64,000 nt of DNA from Talinum fruticosum (Eukaryota; Streptophyta; Magnoliopsida; Caryophyllales; Talinaceae), in NCBI GenBank assembly GCA_021018815.1, contig JAITYX010000011.1, positions 6,338,501 through 6,402,500 of the forward strand, written 5' to 3'. Both the position numbers and the translations under genes were made by a program. Below the pieces are notes generated by a model that was not told where the DNA came from, made no database searches, and worked only from the letters and a program-made list of their open reading frames with translations. Numbering within the stretch: position 1 is the stretch's first letter; each line of letters starts with the position of its first letter. Below, one piece after another: positions 33,092 through 45,369 of this stretch.

Positions 33092-34545
33092 TGATGGTTT
33101 AAACTTCGAGTCGAAGTCAACCTAGACAGGGGATGGGTGAATAGGGTGAGAACAAAATTTTACGGAAATAGAAAACTTTTACTTAAAGTGAGAACTCGGA
33201 AAAATAAGTTGAATCTAGATTGGACACGAAATAAATGAACAAGCGATTTTACGTAGAAGCCCTCTAGGACAGAAAACCACAATCACTTTCAATCTAGATA
33301 CCAAGTCAAATCTACTATTTTGAATCTATACAAGGAATGACTCACGGAATTGTTCCCTTGGACAATTCAATACAAATTTTTCCTAGGCATAGAAGTTACC
33401 TTATCTGCAATAGTATTTCCTAACTAAAATAAACTTTACGAGTTAGGTACAACTGAGTTGAGTTAACTCTTTAGTTTAGTCAAGGGCATACAAAATAAAA
33501 GTGTAGAAGTAATTGAAAGTTATTATAAGACTTTCTTGTTTAACTCGAAAGTAGAGAAACTAAGTACAAGAGTTGAATGCTAGAAGTATGAGAGTTAAGA
33601 ATGTCGTTCCAGCAAGCTTCCAAAAATCTTGTAAGTCTTGTAGAGAGACTTCTATTTATAAGCAATAGAGCAGAGAGTCATTGTGAATAGGGCTTGATCC
33701 TTAGGAACGACTAGCCGTTACAATGAATAGTTTGAGTCGTCATAAAGTGAATCGTTGTAGTGTATCCATTGAGTATCGGTTCTAGGCTCAAAAAGTAGTC
33801 CAACCCACTTATTGTATCTGAAAACTGGAATGGAAGCAACTATTAAACTTAAATAGTGAAGTTTATTGGAAATGATAACCAATAGCCCCGACACGGTGTT
33901 TGAGTCCGCCTGAAAATAGTGTTTTTATGTCCGTTGGGTGTAAAAGCTAAGAAGTCGGCTATTTTTGCTTCGAAATTGAGATTAAGTAACTTTAATCAAC
34001 CTTCAAAAACAAAATCTAAATGATACTCAAAGTGTCAAAATACTTTGGTCCAAGATTAAAAAAGGATCATAATTAAATAAATTAATTAACTATCGAAAAT
34101 CCTTAGTTTAATAAAATGAAATTCGTCAAGTCCAAGTATTCAATATATTCGAATTCCATTTTTTTCTATATTCAAATGATAAAATAGTTTAAGAATTATA
34201 TAGACACATTTCAATGTTTGCTATATCAAATTAGTTTCAACTAAATGAATATGGCTATTTTAGAATTAGCGTAGTAACTACGATTTGAAATGTGAAACAA
34301 GCCAATTGGAAAGATAAGTTAGGTGTGTGAAATTATTTAGGAAAACTTTACTGTCCGACTCTGTCTTAGCGAGTCAAAAACCTGGAACCGAGCGTTCACT
34401 CAAAAGTGCTAAGTGGGTCGAGACGAAGCGAAAACTCAAAGAGAGTATTTATAAGTTGTAGGAATGACTTGTATTCAAAAACATAAGGAGAGATAAGTTC
34501 ATACCTGAGTCTTCAAATGCTTGAGAAGCCTTCTACTCTCATTCA
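33092..34545 (-). repeat. 5' LTR (about 1.45 kb) of the internally deleted copia element
   Basis: The LTR starts (plus-strand view) TGATGGTTTAAACTTC next to the primer-site relic. Minus-strand promoter TATAAATAGA is at 33,651-33,660. It is homologous along its length to the LTRs at 46,347 and 47,955, sharing GGTGAATAGGGTGA, CTTAGGGACAAT-like blocks and CTTTGGTCCAAGATT. The right limit near 34,545, where plant-mobile-domain coding begins, is approximate. Confidence 0.72.
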
Positions 34546-36490
34546 TTTTTTTCCTTATTACTATGTTTATGGATGGCTTGTTGTGTACTTCAAAACTCAT
34601 CATAAGTTAAAGCCTTCTCTCGCATGGCCTTTGATGGTACGATTCTATGGCTCTCAAAGTATTATGCAACAATCATGATGCCCACAAGCTCATCCATGAA
34701 GGAAAATCTGCTGAATTGGGATGTGTCATGTTGGGTGAAAATAGGCTAGAGACCTTTGGTGATGGTGGTGAGCTTGATCAAGAGAAAACAAATTACTTGA
34801 TATTCCTTCGTGGTGGTTACCTTCCACTCCGCCGATGTGCAACTTTCTATGTTGAACCTTATAGCCTACATCGGTTTAAAAGATAGTTTGGGTTTTGTCA
34901 AGGGATTCTTGGAGTGCTCCTCGCAAATCTTTACATACATGCGGTATCATACCATGACGCCTTGTGATATTGGAAAGTGTTTTTATTCTTGGGTAATAAA
35001 TCTCAATTTATTATGCCATGTCGTTCCCTAGCACTAAACGATCACAACAGCTCGAGCATTTCAAGAATATTGGTCTAAGGTGACTGTGAATGACCTCGGG
35101 GATAATTCTAACATACTCAAGAAGCATGTAGATGCAAACTCAACCATACACAAAAAGAGGAGAAAAGGGAAAGGCAAAAAGAAGATTCTTCGCCGGAGGA
35201 TCAAGAGTGCGGTGATGAGACCGATGAGACGCCGGACATCCATCTTATTGATAAGAGGAAGAGCACGGTAGAGGATACGAATAGTGAGTAGGAATATGAA
35301 GTTAATTTCAAACATATGGCATGCAAAAAACATAAGACTCGTGATTACTAGAGCTACTAGATTCAATCTTGGGGATGCGGTTTTTGATGATATCCAAAGC
35401 TACTCAATCGAACCAGGCTAATATTCAAGAGGTATTTCTCATCATTTCTTATTAAAAACAATCTTTATATGTCATTATTGTCTAAACCCATCTTCTTATA
35501 TACAGCTTGGTCAGTTTGACTTAAAGGGTCTACACCTATTGTGGATGAGAAGTTACTTGATGAATCTTACATTCAAGTTATCGACTCTTGAGAGAAATCC
35601 TCGCGCAAGGAAAGATATCAAGATCATTAGAGGATTAGCATCTCCAGAGACAGTAAAGGAGTCAACTTTAAGTGGGACATAAACATTGCCTACGTTGCCT
35701 ACTCATAGCCAATAGACTATTGACAAGCCAACTTATCTTGAAGTGATAGAAAAAGGAATGCCCGTTGTTATTGTGACAACTTCCTTCCATACAACTATGC
35801 AAAAGAAGCTTGTAGTTGCACCTCTTGTCTCTGCAACTACCTCTCGGCCAAGGCCTGTTTACCAAGATATTCTTACCTCGGCATATAGGCTATGATTTCT
35901 TATTACATAACCTCTTTGAAGAGCAAGTCATTTGACGATGTGTCAAATGTTTATGCAAAGGCCTCGGATACATACGGGTGTATTGAGCAACTTAATGGAG
36001 ATCCGGGTCGCTTGAAGAAATAAGTAGAGGACTATGTGATTAACGTGTCCGCCTACTTAGTTATAAAGAAGGAGGCTTTGACTTACGGACATCACGATGA
36101 CTTCGAGAAAGCAATGTCCGCATTTGTTGAGTAGGTTGAGTAAGAGCGAGTCTCATCTTGCTGCCGTGTAAGGGGAACTTGATGTTTGAAGGGAAAATTA
36201 TCAAGGTACAATCCAAAAATTGTTGAACTCGAAGAATCACTTCATGTTGCTCGTGAGAAGGAAGACTAACTTCAAGGTGACATTGCCACAAAATTAGCCT
36301 TGGTAACAAGCGTGGCAAAATAAGTTGGCGAAAAGAAACAAGCCCTTACAATCCTTGAAATAATGCCTATCCTTTCTCCATAAAAGGCCAAGGAGCTAGA
36401 GAAGTATGAGCGGGAAGCATTGGAGTTGCAATCTTCAATCAAGCCCGATGAATGGATGGACATCAACTTATTAGAGTCTTTAGTTTATGT
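34546..36490 (+). pseudogene. Plant mobile domain (PMD) ORF with coiled-coil tail, opposite to the Tat-like element
   Basis: The plus strand reads YVYGWLVVYFKTHHKLKPS, MVRFYGSQ, LIHEGKSAELGCVMLGENR, FLRGGYLPLRRCATFYVEP, then a frameshift, RQFGFCQGIPGVL, FIMPCRSLALNDH and EYWSKVTVNDLGDN. This is the typical course of a plant mobile domain. After about 35,300 the text becomes Lys-rich, then helical (VAREKED, LQGDIATKLALVTS, AKELEKYEREALELQSSIK), suggesting a coiled-coil tail. Many stops and shifts make it a pseudogene; the 5' end is cut by the LTR at 34,545. PMD proteins occur as cellular genes (MAIN/MAIL1) and inside transposons. Its place just after pol, on the other strand, suggests an extra ORF carried by the retroelement. 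Confidence 0.78.
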
Positions 36491-36733
36491 TGCTTGTTCG
36501 CCCCTTTTATTTTATATTGCTAAACCTTTGACATTTTTTATGGCTCTTTCATTTATTACTGCTTCATATCCTTGCATTTTGTTGGATTTGCACTTGACAA
36601 TTTTGTGGATGTACTTGACAATTTTGTTTACCAAGCTACCTATGTATTCATAAAAACTTGTAATTTTCTCCATGAGATCAAGTCATCATGTAGTTCAATC
36701 GAAGAAATTTTATTTATCTATTTGGTTTCACCA

Positions 36734-36904
36734 TTCACAATTTATTCTTTTGCGGGCCAAAACTAGTACAAAAATAATTATTTTTTATCGTTCACAGTTT
36801 ATACTTTTACGAGGCCAGGACTAGTACAAAAATGATTTTTTCCGCCGTTCACGGTTTATACTTTTGCTTGGCCAGCGGTAGTACAAAGAAATGAATCTTT
36901 TATG
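36734..36904. repeat. Three 57-bp tandem repeats downstream of pol
   Basis: Units start at 36,734, 36,791 and 36,848 with TTCACAATTTATTCTTTTG, TTCACAGTTTATACTTTTA and TTCACGGTTTATACTTTTG, and each contains GGCCA and AGTACAAA. They lie about 40 bp beyond the end of pol (minus sense). Tat-lineage elements are known for tandem repeats in this 3' untranslated region. Confidence 0.92.
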
Positions 36905-36948
36905 AATGATAGGTTTAGGCTCTTACTTAGTAGCTTACAAACATTTCT

Positions 36949-38010
36949 TTAAGAGAAGATCCGTTTCAAGAACTTGTCGTTTATTAGTCTTAAGTGAACT
37001 CCTTTTGTGTCAACTATCTTGTAGTTACTATTTGAGCGAGACTTTACGAACGAGTGTAAGGACGTCCCACTTTGAGGTGAACTTGTTTCTGTCTTATGAG
37101 TCATGATGATCGGTCGCCTTACTGTAAGCACTTAATCTCCGACTTGAAATGAAAGTCGGTAAACCTTTTGTTGAACGCTTATGACAAGCGTGCTTGATAA
37201 CATTCTAACTTTTGTTGTGCTTGTAGTCTTTCTTTCATCAAGGGCATCTAATTCAACCAAGCGAAGCTTGTGATTTTCATCTTCAGTTAAACCTTCTTAT
37301 ATGGTGATGGGAAGTAACATGATTTCAATTTCTAAAGGCAAAATATCTTAAAGCATAGGGAGTTGATTGGGTTGCTTTGTTTACAAGCGATTCGGTATGC
37401 CTAAAGAGCATCCCCTAGTCTTTCATGCTAATCTTGCTTGGATTTTGCCATCACCTTCTTTAATAAGTTGCACAACATTTTGTTGAAAGCTTTTGCTAAG
37501 CCAATTGTAGGAGCATTATACATTGAAGACTTATGTGTGAGAAACTAAACTTTTCACAAAGGCTAGTCATCAATTTGTTGAAGAACGGTTTACCATTATT
37601 TGTGATGACCTATCGAGGCATGCCATATGGACGAGATAATATGTGTCCGAATAAAGTTGACAACATTCTCCTTCTTAACTTCCTTTAATGCGATTGCCTC
37701 TGCCTATCCGGAGAAGTAATCAATTGTAGTGAGGATGCATAAATGACCAACTAAAGACTTAGGAGTGAGTGGCCTTATGACTACAAGTCCCCATGCCTTA
37801 AAGGGCTAAGACACTATAGTTGGGCGAAGCGGTTTTGAAGGTTGATGTATGAAGTTGGCATGGAACAGGACACGCATCACACCTTTTTGCAAAGTCAATA
37901 CAATCCTACACCATGGTGGGCCAGTAATAACTCATTCTTTTGATATGTCTCTTGTAACTTGGGTCCTAATTGATAAGCACCACAGACACTTGAGTGATCT
38001 TCTTCCATCG
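36949..38010 (-). pseudogene. Tat-like integrase
   Basis: Minus-strand pieces: YYWPTMV, DCIDFAKRCDAC (zinc-binding region, about 37,890-37,940), then PLTPKSLVGHLCILTTIDYF, EAIALKEVKKENVVNF and a weak GIPRYVITDNG counterpart (WHASIGHHK in shifted frame), KPFFNKLMTSLCEKFSF. The C-terminal part is TVRRPIIMTHKTE, NYKIVDTKGVHLRLINDK and FLKRIFS, then a stop. The core Asp residues fall in shifted frames. The end of pol is clear and unambiguous. Confidence 0.8.
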
Positions 38011-38278
38011 CCTGCTTTCCCTTTATTTCATCCAAGCATCCCAACTAGAGAGTAAGGTATGAATGTTGATACAACGCTCCATTGTAATAAACTCATTTGG
38101 ATTTCTACATTATGTCTTACTTCACTTGGTAGTTTCCCATGCTTTAAGTAGTCAAGCAGTGGTTGACACCAATCCTCCTTTTAACTTCAAAAACGGAGGT
38201 TACATTGGATTCCTCCTTAGATTCATTGTTAGATGGCATGATAACCCATCTAACACAAACTATGATGGTCATATCTTT

Positions 38279-38464
38279 TTATGCCCTTGGTGCCAAAGTG
38301 GCTGCAAGGTTTTCGATCACGTTAGCCATTTTGTTGACACTCTTAGGAATGTGGTGCAACTTGACTATGTCTAGCTTGTCCAAGATTTGTAAGCCATGCT
38401 TGTGATATGGGATCAAATCTTGTTTCTTGACTTTATATTCATGGAGAAGTCGATTAATTGCCAT
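38279..38464 (-). pseudogene. Second (archaeal-type) RNase H of the Tat-like element
   Basis: The minus strand reads NRLLHEYKVKKQDLIPYHKH, GLQILDKLDIVKLHHIPKSV and NKMANVIENLAATLA. This matches the C-terminal helix and HIPRxxNxxADALANLAS block of the extra RNase H typical of Tat-lineage elements. The expected Asp of the ADALA motif reads Asn here (MANVIENLA). Confidence 0.78.
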
Positions 38465-39459
38465 TGGGAATCATCATACACATCAAGGTCTTTAACTCTA
38501 ATTTCTACAACCATTTACGAGGCCTAGTATAAGCACTCGACACTTAGCCATCTTATTGGATCACAATTGTGTAAGCATGAATGAATATGGAAAGATATGC
38601 TTTTCGGAGGAGACAAGTACCACTCCTACTCCAATGTGATCATGTTGTGTTGTTCCAAAAAGTACATCTCCCAAGGTGGAAGATATCAACAATGAACATT
38701 TCTTCACCGAAACCATCATTTAACTCCCAATCATCAGGAATTGGGAGGTTTCCAAGAAGTTTGCTAATGCTTGTCAATTGATAACTTTATAGACAAGGTC
38801 ATATTGTTCTAGAATGACAACCCATTTCACAAGTCGACCATTTAAGATAGGTCTTGATAAGATGTACTCGATAGGGTCAGCCTTGGAGATAACCCTCATG
38901 GTGTGAGCTTTCATGTAATGCCTCTACTTTTACACTTGCCAACATGAGAGCCAAGCACATCTTTTCAATAGATGAATAATCGAGTTTAGCTAATGTATGA
39001 GAGCCAAGAACATGGGAGCTTTGATATAAATCACCTAATGTATGCCAAATGAGTTTGGCTAATGTATGAGAGCCAAGAACTTTTCCAGTGCAAACATGCA
39101 AACATGAGAGCTCTTACCTTTCCTTCCTCATTTTCTCGAGCATAGAGTGCCCGTAATGATCTTTATTAAGTTGCAATGTAAAGTATGAGAAGCTTTCCAT
39201 GAACTAAAGTTATAATGGTGGACTTGTCAAGTATTTCTTGATGCTATCTAAGGCATTTTGACAAGAGCTATCCTAATCAAAAGGTACAACTTTCTTCATA
39301 AGATGGCTAAAAGGGTGGTAACGACCGGACAAGTTTGATATAAATCGCCTTATGTATGCTAAACGACCTTGTAGACCATGAAGCTTTTGAGGGTCCTAGG
39401 TTGGGCATGTCTTGAATAGCTTTAACTTTGTCTTGGTTAATTTCAACGCCTCTATTCCG

Positions 39460-40365
39460 GACGATAAAGCCTAAGAATTTTCCAAAAGTGACATCGAATG
39501 CAAACTAAGTAGGTTCATCTTTAGTTGGCACCTTCTTAATCTCTCGAAGATTTGGTAAAGGTCATGCAAGTGGTCCATCCTTTTTATCAACATAGCATTC
39601 CACTTTTTGTGCAACATGCCCTCAAAGATGGTCCGTGTTGCTCTTTGGTATGTAGCTCGAGTATTCTTCGGACCAAAATGTATCACCTAGTAATAAAGTT
39701 TTCCTTTAGGCGTATGGAATGTTGTGGCGTCATTATCTTTTGGTGCGATTTAGATTTGGTTGTACACTATTGTGCAATCCATGAAAGACAATGTTTCATG
39801 GCTTATAGTGGAGTCGATCATGAGTTTTGTGATGGGGAGTGGGAAATCATCTTTTGGTCATACATTATTAAGATCACGAAAATCCACACAAACGTGAAAT
39901 GGCCATTTTTCTTCCTAACTGGTATGATGTTTGCAATCCATGTTGGATATTTCACCTCACAAATAAAACCAACTTCTATAATCTTAATCACTTCCTTCTC
40001 GATGTCGGTATCAACTCAAGGCGAAGCATCATTGCAATTACTTTTTAGGTAATACACCCTTTTTGGTCGATAGGCGATAAATTATAACTTTCGAGGTCCA
40101 AGCTAGGAATTTCATTCTAACTCCATGTAAAGACATCCTTAAATTCAAACAGACGATAAAAGTACTCCTTCTATTCCTCATGTGTAAGTAAAGAGCTTAT
40201 GTATATAACGCGTACTTCTTTGTCCGTTCCAAGGTTCAACTCCTTTAGCTCATTGAATGTGGCTTGGCCCCTATCTTTTAGGGTCTCTATAGTCTCAACA
40301 AGCTCTATTTCAAAATCAAAGTCAGCATCCTCCCAAACTGTAGCATGGTTTGAGGAGATGGCCAA
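39460..40365 (-). pseudogene. Tat-like reverse transcriptase, YVDD lost
   Basis: From the right, minus strand: TFNELKELNLGTDKEV, SSLLTHEE, EVKYPTWIANIIPVRKKNGH, VCVDFRDLNNV, a stop, PKDDFPLPI, ETLSFMDC, TFRTPKGK, FGPKNTRATYQRATRTIFEG and ERLRRCQLKMN. Around 39,580 the catalytic block reads ECYVDKKDG in one frame and MLIKRMDHL in the other, so the second Asp of YVDD is gone. Residual order and spacing are those of a normal RT. Confidence 0.82.
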
Positions 40366-41402
40366 TAAATACTATCGTGTACCTCTTCACCCTTAGCGAA
40401 CCATCCGTCTTCACCTCTAAAGCAAAGAAGCCCTTCATACAAGAAGGGATGTAATTTTTACGTCATTTATTTCGCCAAGGCAATCAAACACAGAGTCCTC
40501 CTGTGGCGACACTAAGCTTGACGATTCTTCATTGATTTTGATCCTAGAAAAGACCAAAGACTTTGTGTGCTTTCATTTAATCTCCAAAAGACAGAAGACT
40601 TATGAGCCTTCCCTTTTCCCATTCTATTGAATATTGAAGGTTGTTTCTAGAAGATTGATGGTTGTAGCCTATCAAACATATAAGACTTTGGTTTTTTTAT
40701 TTTTTATGAAAAGATATTCATTGTTTCATCACAAACACATTACACCTTCATATGTACATAGAAATATACTAAAGTTACAAGTGGAAACCTACCTTCTAGA
40801 AAGGGTTGGTTCCACAAGTAGCTTAGACAAAAAATTAAAAATTATGAGCTTAGTTCATCTATCCATTTTACTGTCGTGAGAAGAGGACATTTTTTGTGAG
40901 TTTTGATATTCTAATTTTAATGTCCCTTTTGATACTCCTAAACAACCTTTCTGCTGAATTATCTTTACCTTGAAAAATCCTTTTCCCTATTCAGTCCAAA
41001 TATAATATATACATGCTCGACAAAATTGCTTTAGACACTTGTTTCCTTACAATGGACCCGTTTTGTTTGAAGAACTTTTGCTTCCATTTAGTGTTAGGTT
41101 TTGCTATTCTGGCCTAACTGTAAATTTCCCCAATCACCTGCTGACTATATGAGCATTGAAAGAATAAATGTGAGCGGTCTTCGGTTGTATGCTTGTGAAA
41201 GACACATGATTTGTCGGATATTTGCAGCCCCATTTGGTGTAGTCTTTCTTAAAAAATTTGCAAGTGGTTTGGCTTCTCTTAACCAGTTGTATCCCTTTGG
41301 TTTAACCTTGGCATTTTTATTGTCCCTCTCAATAATCTCTTCGGCTACAATGTATTGAGATAACAACCGCTTGTTCTTGTGTCATCCCGAGATTCAAATA
41401 GG

Positions 41403-41609
41403 TTATGGTGGCATATAACCAAGTCCAACCTCGGGAATCGCCACATCGCATCCTTGTGCTCGGATGTTCTTCCGTGTTTCATTTATGCCATAAGGCTTAG
41501 CTTCAACAACATTTCCTAAGGGAGTTGGTTTATTAAAATCATAACCTGACTTCTTAAGTAATTTGTATGCATTTGGGTCAAATCCATCTTGAGTGTCGAC
41601 CTTTGGCAA
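41403..41609 (-). pseudogene. Conserved pol linker between protease and RT
   Basis: The open minus-strand frame contains GFDPNAYKLLKKSGYDFNKP and VAIPEVGLGYMPP, the characteristic linker of Tat-like pol. It confirms that 41.6 and 40.3 kb belong to one pol. Confidence 0.75.
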
Positions 41610-42240
41610 ATTAGTCTCTTCTTAAAGTGAACTCTTGGAGGAAGCGACAAAACTAGAGAGATGGGTTTTTGTCATTCTAGTTTGGTTTTCCTTATAAACA
41701 GCTGACTTCCTTGTACCTTACAATAGATTTAGTTCTCTCTTTACATGTCATGCACTTGCTAATGGTGATTCACCATCTTTTCGACGAGACTTAGGAATAT
41801 ACCTAAGGACTGGCACTTCAGGGCTTATTAAAACAACAATTCGTTAGATAGGAGAGGTCCCACTTGTTTGCCCCCTTTCCTCCTTACAAAATTGTTGTTG
41901 TTTGCTAATGCAAACATCATTGTTTGATGAATTAAGAGCACCTTTAACACTCTTCACACCCCTTTTACCGGTGGATGATATGGTTGCTAGCATGGTCTTG
42001 GTTTTTGTACAACACTCTCTTGGAAAAATTTAGCATTAGCAAAGTGTGACTCAACCTTAGTAAATGGTTTGACACCGCCACTTATTTTCTTCTCACTACT
42101 CCGTTAGCAGTCAAGACACCGATGCAAAGTTGAGCCAACCAATCCATGTTCATGTAACCATGATTGTCCAAGAAGTGGTTTGTATGAAGTCCGAGAGTCT
42201 ATCACATGGAAGATTGATGATTTTGATCGGTCACTCCTTG

Positions 42241-42950
42241 TCAACTCAAGGCACATCATACCAATTGTATGTTAGCCTTCGAGGTTGAAGCCTTGTATCA
42301 TTATTCGGCTTTTGGAAAGTTCTTCAACAATAATGCCTCGAGTCATTGATTATAGACTTTAGAATAATGTTGACTCGCTGAACCGCCATCCACTAAAATG
42401 CGCTTGACCCTTTGACGTTGTATATGGCCACCGATAAACAAAGGAAGGTTATGAGGTTTAGATCCTAACAATACTTTGTCAACTCAAGGCATATCATACC
42501 AATTGTATGTTGGCCTTCGAGGTTGAAGCCTTGTATCATTATTCGGCTTTTGGAAAGCTCTTTAACAATAATGCCTAAGTCATTGATTATAGACTTTATA
42601 ATAATGTTGGCTGATGAACCGCCATCCACTAAAATGTGCTTGACCCTTTGACGTTGTATATGGCTAGTGATAAACAAAGGAAGATTATGAGGTTTAGATC
42701 CTAACAATACTTTGTCAACTTAAGGCATATCATACCTATTGCACGTTGGCCTTCGAGGTTGAAGCCTTGTATCCTTATTTGACTTTTGGAAAGCTCTTCA
42801 ACAATAATGCCTACTTCATTGATTGTAGATTTTAGAATAATGTTGATCTGCTGAACCGCCATCCACTAAAATGCGCTTGACCCTTTGACATTGTATATGG
42901 CCAGTGATAAACAAAGGAAGATTATGAAGTTTAGATCCTAACAACAAAAT
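42241..42950 (-). repeat. Tandem triplication of the gypsy protease segment
   Basis: Three copies start with TCAACT at 42,241, 42,479 and 42,715 (units 238, 236 and about 232 bp). Each encodes, on the minus strand, GSKPHNLPLFI, RQRVKHILVDGGSS (the aspartic-protease active site, DGG/DDG form in this group) and SKSRIMIQGFNLEGQ. The middle copy is open for about 80 codons (42,707-42,465). The first copy loses frame just after the active site. Unit lengths are not multiples of three, so a read-through product would not keep frame. Confidence 0.9.
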
Positions 42951-44119
42951 CATCATGTGTGAATGTTACTGCGGTATTACAAGTAGTACACTCGAGAAGG
43001 ACTACTGTCAAGTTCTCCATCATCCTCGACCTCATCGAATATAATTTCCCATGTCATAAGGTAATAATAACTTGCTCACACATCTTCTCGGGTAGATGGA
43101 ATATTTTCTTCCAACTCATTTGTGGTGGTAGAACTTCCAAGACTACTAATACTTTGTCATCCCTCTTTGGAGAAGACACTCTTTTAGCCTCTAGTCTTTC
43201 ATCCTCCTTGTTGTCCTCATCCTCAATCTCATAACATGAAGCCATGTTGACTGCAATATTGTAAAGGAATTCCCTTGAAAAGAACTTTTCTAATGTGACG
43301 AGGGATATCTTATTCAAGCAAGTCAACAGAGCTAAACTTCATGCTTTTTAATGACTTCAAACCTCTTTTTCCATTTGGAGCGTCCGGGGTTCTTGTTTCT
43401 GTCCTACCTCATTTTATGACGAAGTAAAAGTGATGGAAGACTTCGCTTTAACAACCTCCCTCTAGTGACAAGAGTCCATCCCTCGTCATCTTTATAAACA
43501 TCTTACGTAGGATTATCTCCTAGCAATGGTACATGGACTTCCACTAGAAGCACTATTCACTCCAACCTCCCAAATTGAATTGTAACTAGCTTTTTCTTAT
43601 ACCAAAAGATAAGTTAAGTACCGCCTTAAATGGTTGTCGTGTAAGTCTTTGTTATTGCAAAGATGGGCAATGTTCACACATGATGGTCGTGTGATTTGTC
43701 TCAATAGTATCATCCAAGTCCAAGATGATCCTTCCATCATTTATCGATTGCATAATGTGCTCTTTAAGAGTAATGGATTTTTCTAGGGGTGAATAATGAC
43801 CCTATGATATCGACAATACTTTGGGTCGGTAGTTTTTCCTGCTTCCGAGGGAACTTTGGTTGAGGTAACTCAATAACGCCTTTCTCTAGCAGGTCATCCA
43901 ATATTCCGGACAAGCCTAGGACATTTCTTCTCACTCTCCCTAAAATACAAGCCCTTTCTCTCCTCTTCTTTTGGCTTTGTAGAAATCTATATTGGTTTGT
44001 TATTGGAGATCGACATGGATTCCTTAGTCAATCTCTTTCAGGACTTAACAATTATTTTAAAATCTTTCTTCACTTTTCTCGGTTCAAAAGTAGAAGAAGA
44101 CTTCTCATGACGACTAGTT

Positions 44120-44590
44120 ATGGTTATTTCCATGTGAGCTTTTGTTGCCAACTCTTGGAAGGTCTTAGGGTTGCTCACTTGTAGGATATATAAACAATCC
44201 GAGTCCATGCCCTATGTACACATCTCTACTGCAGAAACTTCGATCAATGATCTTTATATTCAAGGCTAAGTGCATGTCAATGGTTGATGTAATCGAGGAC
44301 ATGTTCACCTTTCCACTTCTTAGTGTTTGTGAGCTCGGTCATACCGATAATGCGTTGGGTACTATAGAATCCGTAGAGAAACTCTTGTTATATATGTTCT
44401 AAACTATTCATAGACTCAAGTTCCAAATCGGTGTCCTAGTCAAAGGCAATCCCTTTCGGGGTCCTAAGAAACTATTTTACTAACAAATCTCCATCGGTAC
44501 ATGTTACTTTAAGTTACCTTTTCCATCAAATTGATTGAACCTAGGAGACTGGTAATCATTAGGCATGTAAAGAGAATCAATCCTCTTCAT
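44120..44590 (-). pseudogene. Tat-like gag core
   Basis: The minus strand reads DSLYMPNDYQSPRFNQFDGK, GNLK, GTDGDLLVK, GIAFD, DLELESMNSLEHI, EFLYGFYSTQRIIGMTELTN, KWKGEHVLDYINH, HALSLEYKDH and PKTFQELATKAHMEI. This is the standard Retrotrans_gag core of Tat-like elements. At least five stops interrupt it. Confidence 0.83.
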
Positions 44591-45369
44591 ATAATGCTTA
44601 GTTTAAAGGTGGGTTCTTTACATACCCCCTTCTACTTATACCTTTTCCGCACTTGCAATCATCTCTTGGATTTGCTCAGCAATCATTGAGCTTAAAGATG
44701 AGTAATTGTGCAGCTTATAGCCTTTCTTCGAGATAACATCATCTTTAGGAGCTCTTCGGGATTGAATCCATTTTCCTCCTCCTCATCGCCTAAGCCTTAC
44801 TGGAAGGATTCAACTGACTCTTTTCTCGGTTTTCATGATCTTAGTAATCTTTTTGTTTTGGTGCTTGATGCGTGTGTCTTTTCTTCACTTTCTTTGGTAA
44901 GCCTTTCAAGTGTTGCCTTCATGCGGGTCATCTCTTTCTCCCAATTGATAACTCTTGTCATCATGACTAGCATGGCAACGGTAGTGGAGGACTTAGTCTC
45001 AGCTCACGAGGAGAAAGGCTTCCTCGGTGATAGTGGCGAAGAACGGAGATAAAGACACAGTGGGGCTTTCAACATCACATAAGACTTATTGCTTTATCTT
45101 CATCTCTGCAATAGGCTTTCCCAAAAAGAGTTCAACATCAAAAAGTTTTCCGACTACATCGGTGATGTTACAACCGTGATTTTGAGTGTCCTACGACAAC
45201 GAGTTTACAAACATCACCATTTCTTCGAGGTAGTTTACGTAGCAATTTTTGCCGTACTTCTTGTCGGTACTCTAGTGCTTTGCTTGTTAGAGATACTGTC
45301 GGTGGATTCTTGAGATAAGGATCCAATCTTCTTCTTTGAAGGTCTAAGGGCGATGTTTATCATGGCCAT

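Larger units (their letters stand above)
36949..45369 (-). mobile_element. Tat-like Ty3/gypsy gag-pol region, heavily mutated
   Basis: Minus-strand order from a putative ATG at 45,369 (MAMINIALRPSKKKIGSLSQ): gag core, protease (triplicated), linker GFDPNAYKLLKKSGYDFNKP, RT, a second archaeal-type RNase H and integrase, ending LRLINDKFLKRIFS at 36,949. This order, the second RNase H and the gag wording match the Tat/Ogre side of plant Ty3/gypsy. Every domain carries stops or frameshifts. No LTR pair or target duplication was found: the 3' end passes into tandem repeats and the PMD ORF, which is cut by a copia LTR; the 5' end abuts a rearranged leader. Confidence 0.85.

Noticed and set aside
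39552..40052. 166-codon plus-strand frame
   Set aside because: Shadow of the minus-strand gypsy RT, whose conserved blocks are readable in order.
44708..45052. 114-codon plus-strand frame
   Set aside because: Opposite strand of the Tat-like gag N-terminal region; no similarity seen.
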